Assembly: GCF_021134715.1 (NCBI RefSeq)
Contig: NC_060018.1
Coordinates: 9,999,501-10,063,500 of the forward strand
Reading direction: 5' to 3'
From: Daphnia pulex
Lineage: Eukaryota > Arthropoda > Branchiopoda > Diplostraca > Daphniidae
DNA length: 64,000 nucleotides
The notes under the pieces are model-generated. The model was not told the origin of the DNA, did not search any database, and worked only from the letters and a program-made list of their open reading frames with translations. The translations under genes and the position numbers were made by a program. Positions 21,051 to 32,640 of this stretch are shown piece after piece; positions within the stretch are counted from its first letter, which is position 1, and every line of letters starts with the position of its first letter.

Positions 21051-23650
21051 AGACCAATCAATGATGTACCATTATGCCAAGATTCCCGGGTTTGCTGATG
21101 TTGATTATTCGATTATTAAGAGAAAATTTCACAGTGAAATCTTCTGCGTAGAGGCGAATACATACTTTAACCTTACGGTTTTGTGCGACACAAATAAAGA
21201 GGTAACGTATTGCTTCAGCATGCATCCAGCATACATCCCCACATTCACATTTTCATTTTCCTCAATCCGTAAACATATCGCAAAGACGGTGGTGCCGCCG
21301 AGCCAAGAGGTTGTCTGTCTCACATATCCGGTTTCGTGGTAGAGGACGGCAGACAGCTCTATCGCTGCTCCATTGGCTATCCCCTTTGCCGTTTTCAAAC
21401 GCTTGTAAGTTATTTTGTGTTTGTGTGCTTCTTCTTCGTAGACTTTCGTTTCGTTTCAATGTCTTGCAATATAACTTTACTTTTCCACACTTATACTGGC
21501 GATGTTTTGCGAAGTGGCACTTTGAAATCACTATCTGGAACTTGTACGTCATTTTTAGATTAGAATTTACGTGTAAAACGATGGATGACGGAAAACAAGC
21601 CAAAAGAACCCACGGATAGGGAGACCAAGCCAATGTATTTCAGCTCTTGGAGGAACGCTGGGACAAGTTAGCAAAGAAACTTACATCATTTATAGGAGTC
21701 TACATAGAACGTACCTGTGAATAGTTTATAGAGAGAAACCCTACACTTAGACCGGATAGTTTGAATATGGAACTGTCGAGAAGACTGAAGCTACGTTGGC
21801 AGGTACGTCTTTAATGTAAAACTCTTTCAAACCTGTCTAGACACATCAGTCTGCGCACACGATTGCAACGTGATACCTCCAAGATGAAAAGCTGGATCTC
21901 GGAAACTGAGACATCGATTGCGGTTGTAGATACTAGGGTCAAACGCATAGCACCGACTACTTTTCCAATAAGCTTTATGTTCACAACACTAGTAAACTGA
22001 CATTATTAAATTTTTGGAAATTTCATTATTTATAATTTATCATTTATAATTAATGGATGTGGGCAGAATTAGAGTAAACATGTTCGGATTATTCGACCGA
22101 CTGCATTACTTGATCTAACGGCCCAAAGATGGTCTTTCCCCTCTTTAAGTGTTCCCCACGCCTTCAACATCCGACCCAAAATCCCCCCTATCTATTTTTC
22201 TCGAAATTGATATTGTGCCATGACAGCGTTCTGTAGGACTGCAGAAATCAAAAAGGTGCTTTGAAGTGTCTGACAAAACTCATTTAACAAAAAATGAATA
22301 AAGTGAACAATGATAGCTTTAAGATTAAGTGTAAAAATATATTTGGATAAAACATCTTCCATATTAACATTTAAGGTATATTTTTATAATCTGTAATTTG
22401 TTGCTGCTACTGTTGAGTTAAAATATATGTCCTCTCAACAACGCGATTGTTAGGGAAACATACATACAATACAAAGTATTTTTTTACGATCACAAAATAA
22501 AGCTAAAAGAAATAAAGTCAGAAGCCATTTTCTAACTAGAGTATCAATTATTTCCATGGGGAAAACAGCGCAATGGTCAAGTCCTACACAAATTTCAGTC
22601 TTTAACCTCGTTGATGATGATTTATCAGCTGCTCAAAGGCTAAATTGTGTATGTCCATAGCGATGCGTGCTTCAAAAAACCTAGGACGTAACAAGGTACA
22701 ACAAATGTTGTTTTTGTTTTGTTTTTGGTCTTCAATAATAACTTTGTTCAATTTAAGAATAGTGCGTGCACGTTTACTGTATTACACCTTGGCCCTTTTT
22801 GCGTTTCCTATTCACTGTCTTTGTCTGAGCGATACATTTAAGGGATTCTGAAACCACAAAAGAGAAAGAGCTATATACACCTTCTAGAATGACGTGGAGG
22901 CTATCGACACCTTTCTTTGCTACACATTCATGATCAGTTATTCATCTCCTTGTTTAGAAAAGGGTTAAACAATGCTAAATAAAGAGGAATTTAGTTGAAT
23001 GAAATCTGAGCAACTGTGTCTAATTTTCTTGTATTGGGGAGAAAAATTGAAAAGCCAAAGCCAATGCCAATTTTTTTTTTTTTCTCAACGAAAACTGTAT
23101 GATGAATACAAAATATGCACTGAAAAAATGGAAGTTCTACTACAATGAATAAAATCAATTAATTTCTTTTCACCACTTGGCTGTGCAGGAAAAACTCTAG
23201 AACATTTCGTTAATGTGATTTCAACCAACTATGATGAGTAATTTACGAAACGAATTTGCGATATTTTCCGATAACTTCAATAACGAAATTTGAATAACAA
23301 TTGTAAAAAGTTCTAATTCTAGGAAATTAGCGTAAAAGCCAAAAAAATAGCGCATAAATTTTCCACATGTTCGAGATTGGTGCTTACATAAGAATTGGAA
23401 AACTGTACAAAGAATTTAAAAAAAAAACAAGAAAACAAACAACATTTTGGGTAAGACTATTCGTTGGCAAAACTTTTTTAAATAAAAAGTAATATGTATG
23501 TGTTGTAAACAAATAGTATTATATAACTGTATTAATGAAATAAGTAATTTTGAAAATTCAGATACATTGTACAAAATAACACTTGAACGACCTATTGCAC
23601 GCATTGTTTCATATGACATTTAAAAATGAGTGACAAGAAGAAGCTATGTA
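21051..23650. other. no gene seen
   Basis: Overlapping frames on both strands at 21061-21640 (up to 123 codons) show no motif or splice chain. The rest is AT-rich with poly-T runs near 23070 and no repeat structure that I can see. Confidence 0.4.
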
Positions 23651-23662
23651 ACATTTTTTTGT

Positions 23663-23808
23663 GATTGTAAAGCGCAATTTGGTATCAGCAGTAATCTAAA
23701 CAGACATGAGAAAACTGGACATTCCGTGGAATACGAAAAATCCATTTCTTCACATTTACCACTTCTGAATGAAATAAGTGTACCAAAACTCCATCTAGTT
23801 CTATGAAT
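23663..23808 (+). pseudogene. single C2H2-like zinc-finger fragment
   Basis: The plus frame reads FCDCKAQFGISSNLNRHEKT then GH. This is a C2H2 finger with C-x12-H-x4-H spacing, but only one residue between the two Cys instead of two to four. It ends in TGA after about 48 codons. No second finger follows. It is probably a stray relic of a zinc-finger or BED-type protein. Confidence 0.4.
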
Positions 23809-24345
23809 ATTTCAAAGAAAAAAATCAGTATTGAAAATTTGAAATGTTGCTTGATCCACTTAGAAAGTATTATTTTTAAATGTATAACTTAAAAAAACCT
23901 AATTCAGTACAATTGACTAGGGTAATTTTTTTTATTACATAGTTAACTTTCATGTGATTCCATTTCACCACATAGTTTGGTTACAAGACTACATTGCTTT
24001 TTATTAGCTGTGGATATTATCATATACTCCATTGTTGTTGATACCTCGACAGCAATCCTCGCTAGACATGGCGGCAACCTTTGCAAACCTTGGACTTCAC
24101 TAAACAACTTTTTTTTCCAACCTATTACCAACATTACTTTGAAAGATCAATATCGAGCAGTTTTGTCGGCCTTGTCAACTCAAACATCGATATTAAAAAA
24201 TTGACGTTGTCTACATTTCTACATGGGTCTCTGGAGACGCCACGGTTTATACTTTTCTTTCTTGCTGCCATCTCCTAGCAGACATTTAAATTAATATTTT
24301 CATTTTGCTAGCGAGTTGCAATGTTTTGGATGATATGACGTCATG

Positions 24346-25729
24346 CAGTATTGCCGTGATCGAAATCAATTTTTGATCGAGATCAATCTCAAACTCAAAA
24401 ATTGATTTTACGATGAGTTTAATCGCGATCAAACTAAAAATTTTTGATCCAACTCAAACTGAATTTTGCAATCAACATTTTATACTGCACACCATCTACT
24501 GATAGTATATATAATTAAGTGTCAAGAAATTGTTACTATTTTAGTTAACGGTCAAATCATTCGAAGGTCAACCGGTCAAGGTTTTTTAAAAAGTGCTTTC
24601 ATATAAGTTTCATAAGTTTAGTCATTGTATTTATTACATTATAATTTTCAATGGAAGCATAGTTAACTGAAGCAGTCCAAGAATTATTACGTCGGAGGCT
24701 TCCGATAATGGCGATTCTGGTGATGAGAATGCAGATCCAAATATAGCCATGTATCGCAACCCTATACTAGGTAACAGTTTCTCATCTAAACATCAAATTT
24801 ATTGTGTGTGAGTGAATTTTTTTGTAATTGTAGCAACAATTCTAATCCTGTAAAGAAACTAGCTTTACCTGCAGAATTCTTCACATATGTAGGGGAAGTG
24901 CCTGGAAAAAATGCCAGTGTATATCGGTGTCTACATCCAGGCTTCGTCCCCCCATAAAAAAAGGATGGTTCTGAGAAACCACTTGTGGTGTATCATTATT
25001 CTCGACAGTCGACACAGTGCGTAAAGGCATTTCTTGGTGGGTGTTATTTTCTTACATGCATTCTTTACATATTTTCCTACATGTAAGACTCGAACAATAA
25101 ATTTTCATAATCCCCTTCCAAAAACATGATTCCGCGAACCAGCTTGGATACACAAAACTTTGAGAAGATGCTGTAAAACTAACTGGATAATTTAACCAGT
25201 CAACAACACAGCCACTTCAGTAAATAGACGTGTCATAATTGTACAAGAAGACCATGATAGTCGGCTTTTTAGTCAAGCTGGACTAATTTTCACCGCGAAG
25301 ATATATCACAAAATGTTTACCGACATAAATTTTGAAATGTTACTTTTTTAAAAACTTCATAACCAAATCCAAATGAAAATTAATTCGAAAAACAATAAAT
25401 GGTCGGAAGAGTTGATCTATTTTTTGTGTGTTTCATTACAATATTATGGCTTAGTAGGTATCAGTAAAAAATTATACAATGAATAACAAAATAAACAAAA
25501 TAAAACGGTTGAAGGAAGTCTTAACTCTTAAAGCTTAAAGAACAAATAGTTGTTCACATTTTACAACGTCTTTATTTTATTGACCGCTAGATGGCGCAGG
25601 AAATTAATCGCAACGATGAGTTATATCGAGATCAAACTCACTCACAGTTGAGTTGATCGCGCGATCAACTCATCGTCGATGAGTTTAATTTCGATCAAAC
25701 TCAAAAAAATTCATCGCACGGCAAGACTG
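24346..25729. mobile_element. hAT transposon, internally deleted, with 8-bp TSD
   Basis: The element starts CAGTATTGCCG and the reverse complement of its right end starts CAGTCTTGCCG, typical hAT termini. Flanking 8-bp duplications are ACGTCATG (24338-24345) and GCGTCATG (25730-25737), one mismatch apart. Subterminal stretches near both ends are full of GATCGAGATCAA/TTGATC-like and CTCATCG motifs in both orientations. The 1384-bp interior keeps only a fragment resembling a BED-finger N-terminus. A related sequence at 32.39-32.54 kb has no insertion at the same place, which supports the boundaries. Confidence 0.8.
24690..25020 (+). pseudogene. hAT transposase N-terminal (BED-like) fragment
   Basis: Inside the hAT element a spliced frame can be followed. 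The first part is acidic (EASDNGDSGDENADPNIAM). A GTAACA...TTGTAG intron comes next, then LPAEFFTYVGEVPGKNASVY, RCLHPGF, a TAA, and KKDGSEKPLVVYHYSRQ. The placement of Cys and His and the position at the 5' end of a hAT element suggest a BED zinc finger, but the second Cys is Phe here. The catalytic DDE and dimerisation regions are absent, so the element can only move in trans. Confidence 0.45.
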
Positions 25730-25764
25730 GCGTCATGCTTGTCAAAAGCCTTGGAAATAAACTT

Positions 25765-25862
25765 TAAATCCTACCATTGAAAGGCAAAATGGAAGAATAG
25801 ACAGTGGGAATCAGTATCAGGCAATATACAAATGAAATAAACCTTAAGGCTATGTGGTGTTC
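25765..25862. repeat. dispersed repeat, copy 1 (right of hAT)
   Basis: AATGGAAGAATAGACAGTGG and CCTTAAGGCTATGTG here correspond to ACTGGAAGAATGGACAGTGG and CCGTTAAGGCTGTGTG at 32.47-32.54 kb. The similarity also continues left of the hAT element (24240-24345 versus 32330-32440). The hAT therefore inserted into one copy of a two-copy sequence. Confidence 0.6.
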
Positions 25863-25913
25863 ACTTTTTAGATGAGGAAATAATCAAAGGAAGCTTTTTC
25901 CATGGCAACAGAG

Positions 25914-26500
25914 TCAAGAGTCATTATTTATTAGTTTTTTTGCAACATTACGTACAAGGGTAGAGCTTATGTAACACGTACAGAACTTTATGTATTGATG
26001 GAACAATAAACATATGGAGAGAAATAAGTAGAAGATATGAACGGAAATTAGCCATTCACTTTTGAAATGCTGGAATGAAAAAAAAATAACAAAACAAATA
26101 CACCATAAAAAACTTCGTTGAATTTTTTCCACTAACCGGACACTACTTCTTGGAGGTTTTTTAAGACACGAAATATCTCTCTTTAGTCGCAACCACAGTT
26201 GGACGTCTTCTATTACAACGGGAAAAGCCGACGGGAAAGTAATAACGTACTCTACCGCCGACTGCTTCAAGGAGTGGAATGGGATTTGTGGTTTCTGAGC
26301 GAGTATTAACTGGGGTAACACAGGTATCCCCTTGTACTTAAGACGAACCAATGGAAAGTTGTTGGGGGTTAACCAGGCGGATTTGCAGTTGTTGTGAATC
26401 AAGGAGAATACTACTTACAACTCGGCTCTCCCGCTTAACTCGTGGTACTTGGGCACAAGCTTCTTTAATACCACTTGCAAAGTCTCGGCATGTTTGTTAG
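25914..26500 (-). other. unrecognised coding-like stretch
   Basis: A 162-codon minus frame (25914-26402) has a balanced first half (SAWLTPNNFPLVRLKYKG, PVVIEDVQLWLRLKRD) and a hydrophobic second half. Just upstream on the same strand a short segment (LKKLVPKYHELSGRAEL) ends at a GTAAGT donor near 26415. This looks like exon material, but no family is recognised and the splice chain is incomplete. Confidence 0.28.
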
Positions 26501-26509
26501 ACACTTGTT

Positions 26510-27580
26510 TGGTTTACATAAACTTTATTTGCGCTTCTTTATAGAAAGTGAAAGAAATGAACTCTTGTTTGGTTAAATTTTCTTATTTCTGCGCGCTCGG
26601 TTTATTATTCCATATGATATAAATATGATGTGAAAAAACCATATCTCACATAACCATATGACATACACAAAACACACACACAAACACGAAAAACATAAAT
26701 TCTAGTGCTTTAATAAGAGAGAAGGTGATACTAGATGCAACGTGTAAGTAGATTTCCTCACTACCACTTTCAATACTGAAATAGAAAAAAAAATTTAAGA
26801 CAACATCAAGATAACAACGAAATGTTTCCACTTACCATTACTATTTCTTGAATTGTTTCTTAATGAGACTAAATGTCTCTTATAATAGAAAATCTGATTG
26901 GATTACCTTACGTACACTTTTAAATCGTCGACTTGAAGATAAGACGGATTGGTGGAGCTCACCCGTACGAAATTTTTAGCTAGTTCTATACTAGAATATA
27001 GCTACGAAGTTAGGGGTATATAGCTAGGAATTTTCAGGTCAAAAATTTTAAATTCCACATTGGGAATTTTAGAGTAGTTTTAGCTTTGAATTTGCTAGCT
27101 AGATTTCTTAGATTGAAGGTAGCTTGAAAATTTCTCGCTACCATACCAATTCATGAAAAGAGAATTTCGCGCGCATTCCCTTTGTTAACAGGGTCACCCA
27201 TCCATTTACTACCGTAGAATTCTTTGCTGCACTATTTTACCTATAGTCACTGGTTGTCCTGATCTGGCATCTATTGAAATATTTTTACAATAAAATTATT
27301 TGATGGTACTATATTTGTGTCTATAATTCTTCACATAGACTTCTAATTAAAAAACTAATGAGAAGCTTGTATAAAGATAAACCATTTTTAATGTAAACAA
27401 ATATTTTCAAAATTTCAGCTATTGCCCATACACATATAGAATTATGCTATGCTTTTTTTTAGGTTATACATAAAAAAAATCTGTATGCATATATTTTGTG
27501 TCTAGGACCACCCCACATGTCGCTTTTTTAACCTATTATTTTTTTAATCACGATTTATTCCGATCACATTAAGCGAAATA
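26510..27580. other. no gene seen; CA-rich and AGCTA-rich sequence
   Basis: A CA-rich stretch lies at 26660-26690. The part 26960-27130 is rich in AGCTA/TAGCT words, which return in the tandem duplication that follows. Confidence 0.4.
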
Positions 27581-27898
27581 ACCCTAGATTAAAAATTCAA
27601 TACTAGAATTAGCTGAAAAAGTTAGGAAATATATTAGGGGGGAAAATTTCTAGCTGATTTTAAGGTTAATTATTTCAAGCAAGATCAGGAAACGCCCTAG
27701 CTTGGAAAATAAAAGCTGAAATCTGCTAAAAAAAAGTGGAGTGAAACCCTAGATTAAAATTTCCATACTGGAATTAGCTTACAGTTAGGTAAAATATTTA
27801 GGGGGGAAAATTCTAGCTGGTTTTAAGGTTTATTTTTTCAAGCAAGATAAGAAAACAACCTAGCTCGGAAAATAAAAGCTGATATCTGCTAAAAAAGG
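27581..27898. repeat. tandem duplication of about 165 bp
   Basis: Two adjacent copies, 27581-27745 and 27746-27898, each begin ACCCTAGATTAAAA, contain TTAGGGGGGAAAA and TCAAGCAAGAT, and end AAAATAAAAGCTG followed by ATCTGCTAAAAA. They differ by point changes and small indels, so the duplication is not recent. Confidence 0.75.
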
Positions 27899-28017
27899 GG
27901 AATTATTTTGAGATGACAAATTTCGAGGTATTTGCAGCATGATAAAAGGTTTGATTTTTTAGCCTAGCACCGCGTGAGCTGTTATTAGCGGTTATTAGCT
28001 AACAGTAAAATTTTAAG

Positions 28018-28635
28018 CTAAAAGTTTCGTACGGGCAAGGTCATCCGAACTGTAATTTTTACAGTAAGGCAAGGGACCATGACAGCTATAGTCTTAGCGT
28101 ACTGATCTTGGTGGATATCGAGCAGAGTGCCAAAATCACCCAACCGGACCTTTAGGGCGTCTATGTTGACATTAGGCGGGTAATCGGAGATTCGAAAAAA
28201 TTTCTCATCGACGTTGGGGTCTTTGATTAGGACCTGGATCGTTCGACCTTTAAGGACGTGTTTTTGAGGCACGATATGTTTGCCCAGAATCGCCGATACA
28301 TCTACAGACTTGAAATGAGTGACCCGCACGAATTGATCACCGACCGAAAAGACTGAAGCGATTACCAAGATTTGCCTGTCTTGGAGATCGCACTGAAAAA
28401 GTGGGTCGTTGAATTTTTGAAAACAGTAAAGAACTTCTTTGTCACCATGGACATATGGAGCTATCCTGACCTGGATAAGTTGTATCTTGGAGTTGTTGTT
28501 AAATATTATTCAAAATTGCCCATCATCTAAGTTGCCGCCTTGGCTTGTCCAGATGTCCCTCATCCTTATTCAGGAATTTGGATTCATTAGCTTTTGGAAC
28601 AAATTTGTGGGGAATATGAATTGGATATGAAGAAA
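28018..28635 (-). pseudogene. retroelement ORF1-like frame
   Basis: The minus strand stays open (one TGA) over about 200 codons: RDIWTSQGG, then APYVHGDKEVLYCFQKFNDP, CDLQDRQILVIASVFSVGDQ, KHVLKGRTIQVLIKDPNVDE, RISDYPPNVNIDALKVRLGD and TVRMTLPVRNF, ending TAG. The central pattern (short strand, xxDYPxxVxxDxLxxxLxxFG, later Val-Arg-Met) resembles the RNA-binding region upstream of the knuckles in arthropod LINE ORF1 proteins. No knuckles or reverse transcriptase follow. The assignment is by pattern and not certain. Confidence 0.45.
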
Positions 28636-28789
28636 TTAAGTGACATGGTTTTTAACCGATAAAAGAGCTAATATTGTTAGTAATTTTTAACCATATTATT
28701 CAGTATAATTCAGTGCCTGAAAAAAACGCCGTCACTCGATCAATTATTAGAAGATTGTGACTGTCCTATTCCAATAACCCCTGATGAGT

Positions 28790-29713
28790 ACGTCAAAATT
28801 TTACATCGAAATAGAGGACGAAGATAGCGATGACGAACAATTGGAATCTGAAAATGAATCGGACGAAGACCACACGCCTGAGTCTGGAAACCTTTAAGAA
28901 GATGGTGTTCCTGACGAAGATGCTTTCTTAGTTGACCAAGAAAGTAAAAAATGTGCTGTTCTTAAAGCGATTAGTCACGGCGACACCTACCTCGAGGGAA
29001 AAAAATATCCAACAGCTGCCTGTATCATCCTCTTAATTTTGTCACTAGAAAAACACTTTACAATAACTAAAGAAAAGGGCCCGAGCGATGTTGAGACTTT
29101 TATGTGACCTTCGGCTTTCTACAGATGTGTTCTTCATTCAATTCCAATTCATCTTGAATCGGAAATTCTTTGTTTGAAACGCCAAATTCTCTCCGACGGC
29201 ACCATTCTGCTTCAGCGAGGTATTTCAATGTATACTTGTCACCTTTAAACATGTATAAAAAATCACTACAGATAACAATATGGTAACGATGAAGGCACTT
29301 ACTTCCTGTTGCCAAAACTCTTCCATGTACGAATTATTTATTCAGTGTCTTCGTATCCTTTTTGATCGTAAACAGAGACAGGTATGAGACCGTAAATGGC
29401 TGGATTTATCAGGATTTCCAATGTAAGCAATATGCATACAGGTGAAAGGATTGGGTTCAGGATTTCTCCGCAAGACACCCAAATAAGTATCGCAGAATCT
29501 ATCTTGCCATTTGTTGTCAGCCTTCTTATTGGGAAGGGAAAGCCAGCAAACCTCGAAGATTATCTTAAACCATTTCTAGAAGAACTAATAGCTTTACAAA
29601 TTGAAGGTCTTCAATTTAAAGAAATTTTTTGTTATTCAATTGAGGTATCTTCCTTCGTGTGTGAGACCCCTGCTAGAGCATTTCTTAAAGTTATTACTGG
29701 TCATACTGGATAG
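28790..29713 (+). pseudogene. transposase-like remnant (Tnp2/CACTA-like family)
   Basis: An acidic N-terminal stretch (IEDEDSDDEQLESENESDED) is followed by YLEGKKYPTAACIILLILSL. An open frame at 29396-29713 then has PFVVSLLIGKGKPANLEDYL, FLEELIALQ, SFVCETPARAFLKVITGHTG. The last segment recalls the xxCDAPARAFxKxxxxHxG block of a large metazoan family of transposase-related proteins, similar in layout to Tnp2/En-Spm-type transposases. The parts lie in different frames with stops between, and nothing C-terminal to the block remains. The family name is tentative. Confidence 0.42.
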
Positions 29714-29799
29714 TTTGGGGATGAGTGATACCATCAGAAAGGCGTTTACAGCTTGGTGTATCTTTCCACTTAATTTCCAGAATTTACTTATTTATTTTT

Positions 29800-31600
29800 A
29801 GAACTGACGCCTTTTCCTGAGCCAAGTAACACAAGCCCATTACTATAGATTTCAAAATTGACGTGATATCTTGTGTGCCTTTGGACTATGTATGCAATTG
29901 GTTCTTTTTGGATTTTAAAAGAACAAATGTGTGATAAGTTTTACTATAATCACAAACGCTTTGCAGATTCAATCAAAAATTTGAAATCAAACCTTAATTT
30001 GTTTTCATATTTTTGATAATTGAAAGAAGTAAATGAATAAAAATCGAATTCAGTGTTAATTGTTTTATTTTGTGTGGGTAATGCAGCTTGTATTGGTATT
30101 TTTCATAGAAATCTAACATATTTTAAGGACAATATTAATTTAAAAAAACTAGGTTACCTTCACTAAGCGAAACTCAGAGGTTTTAGTATTATGCAGACTA
30201 GTAGAGAACAAATTTTCAAGCTTCTGTTCACGATTTTCAATGTAATTCTAAAATGTTGGTATTTAAAATACTCTTTCTTACAATCCTAACATATACATCT
30301 TTACATGTTTTTTTACTTTCAGTTAAACGTCTCATTAAAGTCTGTGCTTTGCAAAGTTACTTAATAATCCGACTTGTTTTTGGTTGTGTGTACAGCATGT
30401 GAATAATACAGCAACAAATGTATTTAATAACCCGGAATTTAGTAACACAGTTTTCTCTTTTTTACCGTTTACAGTTTTCACATTTAACCCCTCCCCCTTA
30501 TGTATCTAGTTCTTATTCCATAATACCCTTCCTACATATCTTTGAACCATTCAACTTCCGCTACAAAATATTCCTTAAATTAGAGGTAGAGAGGCTGTTT
30601 TTGGTAGCACCCTTGTCCCAAGCATCCTCTGTAGTCAAAAGCATTTGAATTCACAGCAAGCGGATCCAAGGCGTTTTTTTACAATTCAAGCTGGAAGGTT
30701 TCGAATTCTTTAAGGACCTTTCTCTAAAACTGGGCTATAATGGAAATTCAACCAACCGCGATTGTCCCTGTACGTAGATACTTTTTTTGTTTAGTTGTGG
30801 AAGGTGAAATTTTAGTGAAATATTCTGTGGCACTCAGAGGTTTTAATAAAGTATTGGAAACCAGAGAAGAACACTTTTTCAAGCTCATCCCCAGAGGAAG
30901 ATATTTTGCGACCTGAATTGAAGGAAATGTGTATAAAAAAAGAAAGAAAATGTATGGCATTCGTTTCTGTCTGAGATTTTCACGAAAATTTAGAACTATA
31001 TCAATTTTTACATTTGATATAATCTATTTTATGTTTAAATATTGAAATTTGTGTTAAAAGTAGAAAAAAACAGATCCGTTAACACATGCGTTAAAAGAAA
31101 AAAAATAACCAACATTTTACTTTTGATCCTGGGGCTTCAAAAAATTAATACTTTTATCGCCCTGCAGAGATATTTTAGATTTCTGCAATGTTTTAGTGAT
31201 GAACTGGTATGGGTTACTTTGAAAAATGCAAGTTACTTGAACGTATGTTTTCTTGTTGAGCTGCCATGTTTTTTTATTTGTTTTATATCAAATTTACTTG
31301 CATTGAACAGAGTTATTGAAAATAATTATTATATGGAAATCCATTCCAACTAAACAAATCAATATAACTCTCTATTGGCAAAATCCAATTTCAACAAACA
31401 ATCTTCGATTCTCTACTAAAAAAATTTGTTCTTCCGATAAAAATATAATTTTGTTCTTCGATGGAAGCAATGTTCAAGTGAAATGAGGAGCACATTGCAT
31501 CTCCCGACGTTACATCCCCCCTAAAAAAAAACTAGAAACAGGGTAGACAGCAATTTTCTGTCTTTGCAGCGATTGGAAACAGTAAAAGAGTGTACTGAAG
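29800..31600. other. no gene seen
   Basis: AT-rich DNA. Frames at 30418-30648, 30748-30960 and 31042-31353 are hydrophobic or Lys-rich with no motif. Confidence 0.45.
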
Positions 31601-31618
31601 AATTTTAGAGAAGTAAAT

Positions 31619-31960
31619 TTGCTCGACGGGAAAAGTCAGGAAAGGCTGAATGTTACGCACCGGAAAGAAAAGACGATAAGAAGACATCCGGAGAAGTCTG
31701 GATTCTACGAAGGAGACTACGCAGATGAATCATGGAGAAGAAGACGTAGGAAAGACGGGAGAAGAGCGGAGAGGAGAATAGTTAGTTTGGTGAAGACAAG
31801 AGAATTAGAGAGAGGTGTATCAAGAAGAACGACGAAGTAAAATCAGGGAGAAAATAACCTAAATGTAAATATTGTTTGAAATGTACTTCTTGTGTATTTT
31901 TTTATGCACTGTGTGATCAAAATAAAGAAGTGTGGTTCTCTGACCCTAACATTTAGAGGA
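31619..31960 (+). other. Arg-rich frame and poly(A)-signal region, probable element 3' end
   Basis: A purine-rich open frame of 73 codons (31619-31840) is strongly Arg/Glu-rich (RRRRRKDGRRAERR). It is followed by a T-rich stretch, AATAAA at about 31920 and ACCCTAACATTTAGAGGAGC. That could be the end of an LTR (ending in ACA) with a primer-site region after it. No partner LTR is visible. I do not think the Arg-rich frame is a real protein. Confidence 0.25.
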
Positions 31961-32389
31961 GCGGTTTCAAAGTGGTATGAAAGATTTTAAAGAAGACATT
32001 TCATAAACATATGTAATAACTAGCTGGAGTTATTATTTTGAAGTTGAAGCGGCACGTACACTGCACAAACGGAAATGCTGAAAATAATTGAAATACAAAA
32101 GCTAGTAGGCAATATTATTATTATTACATTTGTAGAGCGTCTTTTACAAAATATGAGACGAAGTACGTACATCATGATCAAAGGCAAAATATGTGCTAAA
32201 TTTTCTGTATGTTAAGCTTAAGGTTGATCAACTCCACAAGACGGGACAAAACAATTTCCATTGGCCCTTGGAAATACAATTGATGATCCTCCCTATTTCC
32301 CATCCTTCTTTTCCTTCCTTTTATTTCTTTTGAACACTTATATTTTTCTCTGATACCATCTCGAACCAGACATCAAAATTATTTGTTAG

Positions 32390-32540
32390 ATTTTGTTACT
32401 GAGTTGCGAGTTTGAGGAAGAGGCTGGATGTCGTCATGGTAATTCCAAAGCCCACTGAAGGGCGAACTGGAAGAATGGACAGTGGCAATTAGGAATGGGT
32501 TATTCCAAGTGAAACAACCGTTAAGGCTGTGTGATTGTCG
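32390..32540. repeat. dispersed repeat, copy 2 (hAT empty site)
   Basis: Similar to 24300-24345 joined directly to 25738-25862. It contains GTCGTCATGG uninterrupted at the position where the hAT element sits in the other copy. Its nature, whether gene part or older transposon, is not clear. Confidence 0.6.
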
Positions 32541-32640
32541 GTCCATTGCGAATTAAAAGACTATTACGCTTTTCCAAAGATCTAACTAACAAATACTCCA
32601 TTGGCAGTTAAAATATCAGTTTCTTGTAATTGACATTTAC

